Positions 63,691 to 64,000 of a stretch of 64,000 bases of DNA are shown one piece after another; positions within the stretch are counted from its first letter, which is position 1; every line of letters begins with the position of its first letter. Source of the stretch: Cacajao melanocephalus (Eukaryota; Chordata; Mammalia; Primates; Pitheciidae); NCBI GenBank assembly GCA_963573385.1, contig CAUYLG010017842.1:62001-126000 (forward strand). The letters run 5' to 3'. The notes below the pieces were generated by a model that was given only the letters and a program-made list of their open reading frames with translations, was not told the DNA's origin and made no database searches. Made by a program: the position numbers and the translations under genes.

Positions 63691-64000
63691 CCCTGGGCTA
63701 CATGGGCTAAGATGTCATTATAAATGGATGCTAATAAACTAAAATTACCATACCAATCCTAAATCCAATCTTTACATATGGGGGTTTTAGTGCTATGGGA
63801 GAAGGGGGCCACCTCAGATATGGAAATATGTCCCTAATTTCCAGGAATAACTGAAAAAAAGACACAGGACCAATTATAGGAAGGAAAAAGTAAGGGGCCT
63901 GGCACATGGTAGGCAATCGTATCACACCATGTAAGTGTTAGCTGAATTACATGACTAACCTTCCACTGATATAGTCCCCTATTTTTCTATAGCACTACTT

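Larger units (their letters stand above)
50388..64000 (-). other. CCDC6: CCDC6 intron 3 (partial)
   Basis: The intron starts above the exon-4 acceptor CTTTAG and has no further coding block up to the window edge. I looked on the minus strand for the exon-3 coiled-coil codons and found none. Stretches with no assigned feature are 50388-51059, 55407-56672, 56881-58641, 59816-61252 and 61623-63050. Confidence 0.85.

Noticed and set aside
50388..64000. CCDC6 exons 1-3
   Set aside because: No minus-strand block with splice flanks and coiled-coil coding was found; these exons must lie beyond the window.

Overview
This window is primate, most likely human, nuclear DNA. It is AT-rich and intron-rich, and it is packed with primate-age Alu elements, L1 fragments, MaLR LTRs and older MIR, L2 and Tigger relics. 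The only host gene that can be supported is CCDC6 (H4/D10S170), on the minus strand. Its six last coding exons reassemble without a gap into 280 codons plus a stop. Counting back from the stop with a 474-residue protein puts a T-Q pair at 434-435, where the reported ATM site lies, so the gene call is firm.

Layout. Bases 1 to about 25.67 kb lie downstream of CCDC6 and appear intergenic. No exon, RNA gene or promoter could be supported there. This part holds about a dozen Alus, four Alu left-arm monomers, a truncated L1, a two-LTR THE1/MST-type MaLR provirus on the minus strand (17491-19732) with a decayed gag-like open frame, a MER1-type hAT relic, an MLT1-type LTR, and MIR and L2 pieces. Bases 25.67-29.79 kb are the CCDC6 3' UTR, with an AATAAA at its far end. 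Coding exons 9, 8, 7, 6, 5 and 4 lie at 29795-29989, 31352-31476, 39796-39896, 42279-42435, 48272-48432 and 50284-50387. From 50388 to the window end is intron 3 only. Exons 1-3 and the promoter are outside the window.

The exons encode the end of the first long coiled coil (exon 4), a Ser-Pro-containing hinge and second coiled coil (exons 5-6), and a disordered, proline-rich, phospho-site-rich tail (exons 7-9). The introns carry Alus, an L1 fragment, two copies of one Tigger-like transposon family, a solo ERV1-type LTR and a solo THE1 LTR.

No undescribed multi-gene system is present. The observations most worth checking are a weak exon-4 donor followed at +26 to +40 by four GGG runs, a cluster of five Alu monomers with shared diagnostic changes, a 41-bp A-tailed micro-insertion with 16-bp target duplications, an antisense ERV-LTR-like fragment with 15-bp duplications that looks retroposed, and a read-through frame downstream of exon 8. 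Repeat family names come from recognising consensus sequences by eye; no database search was run.
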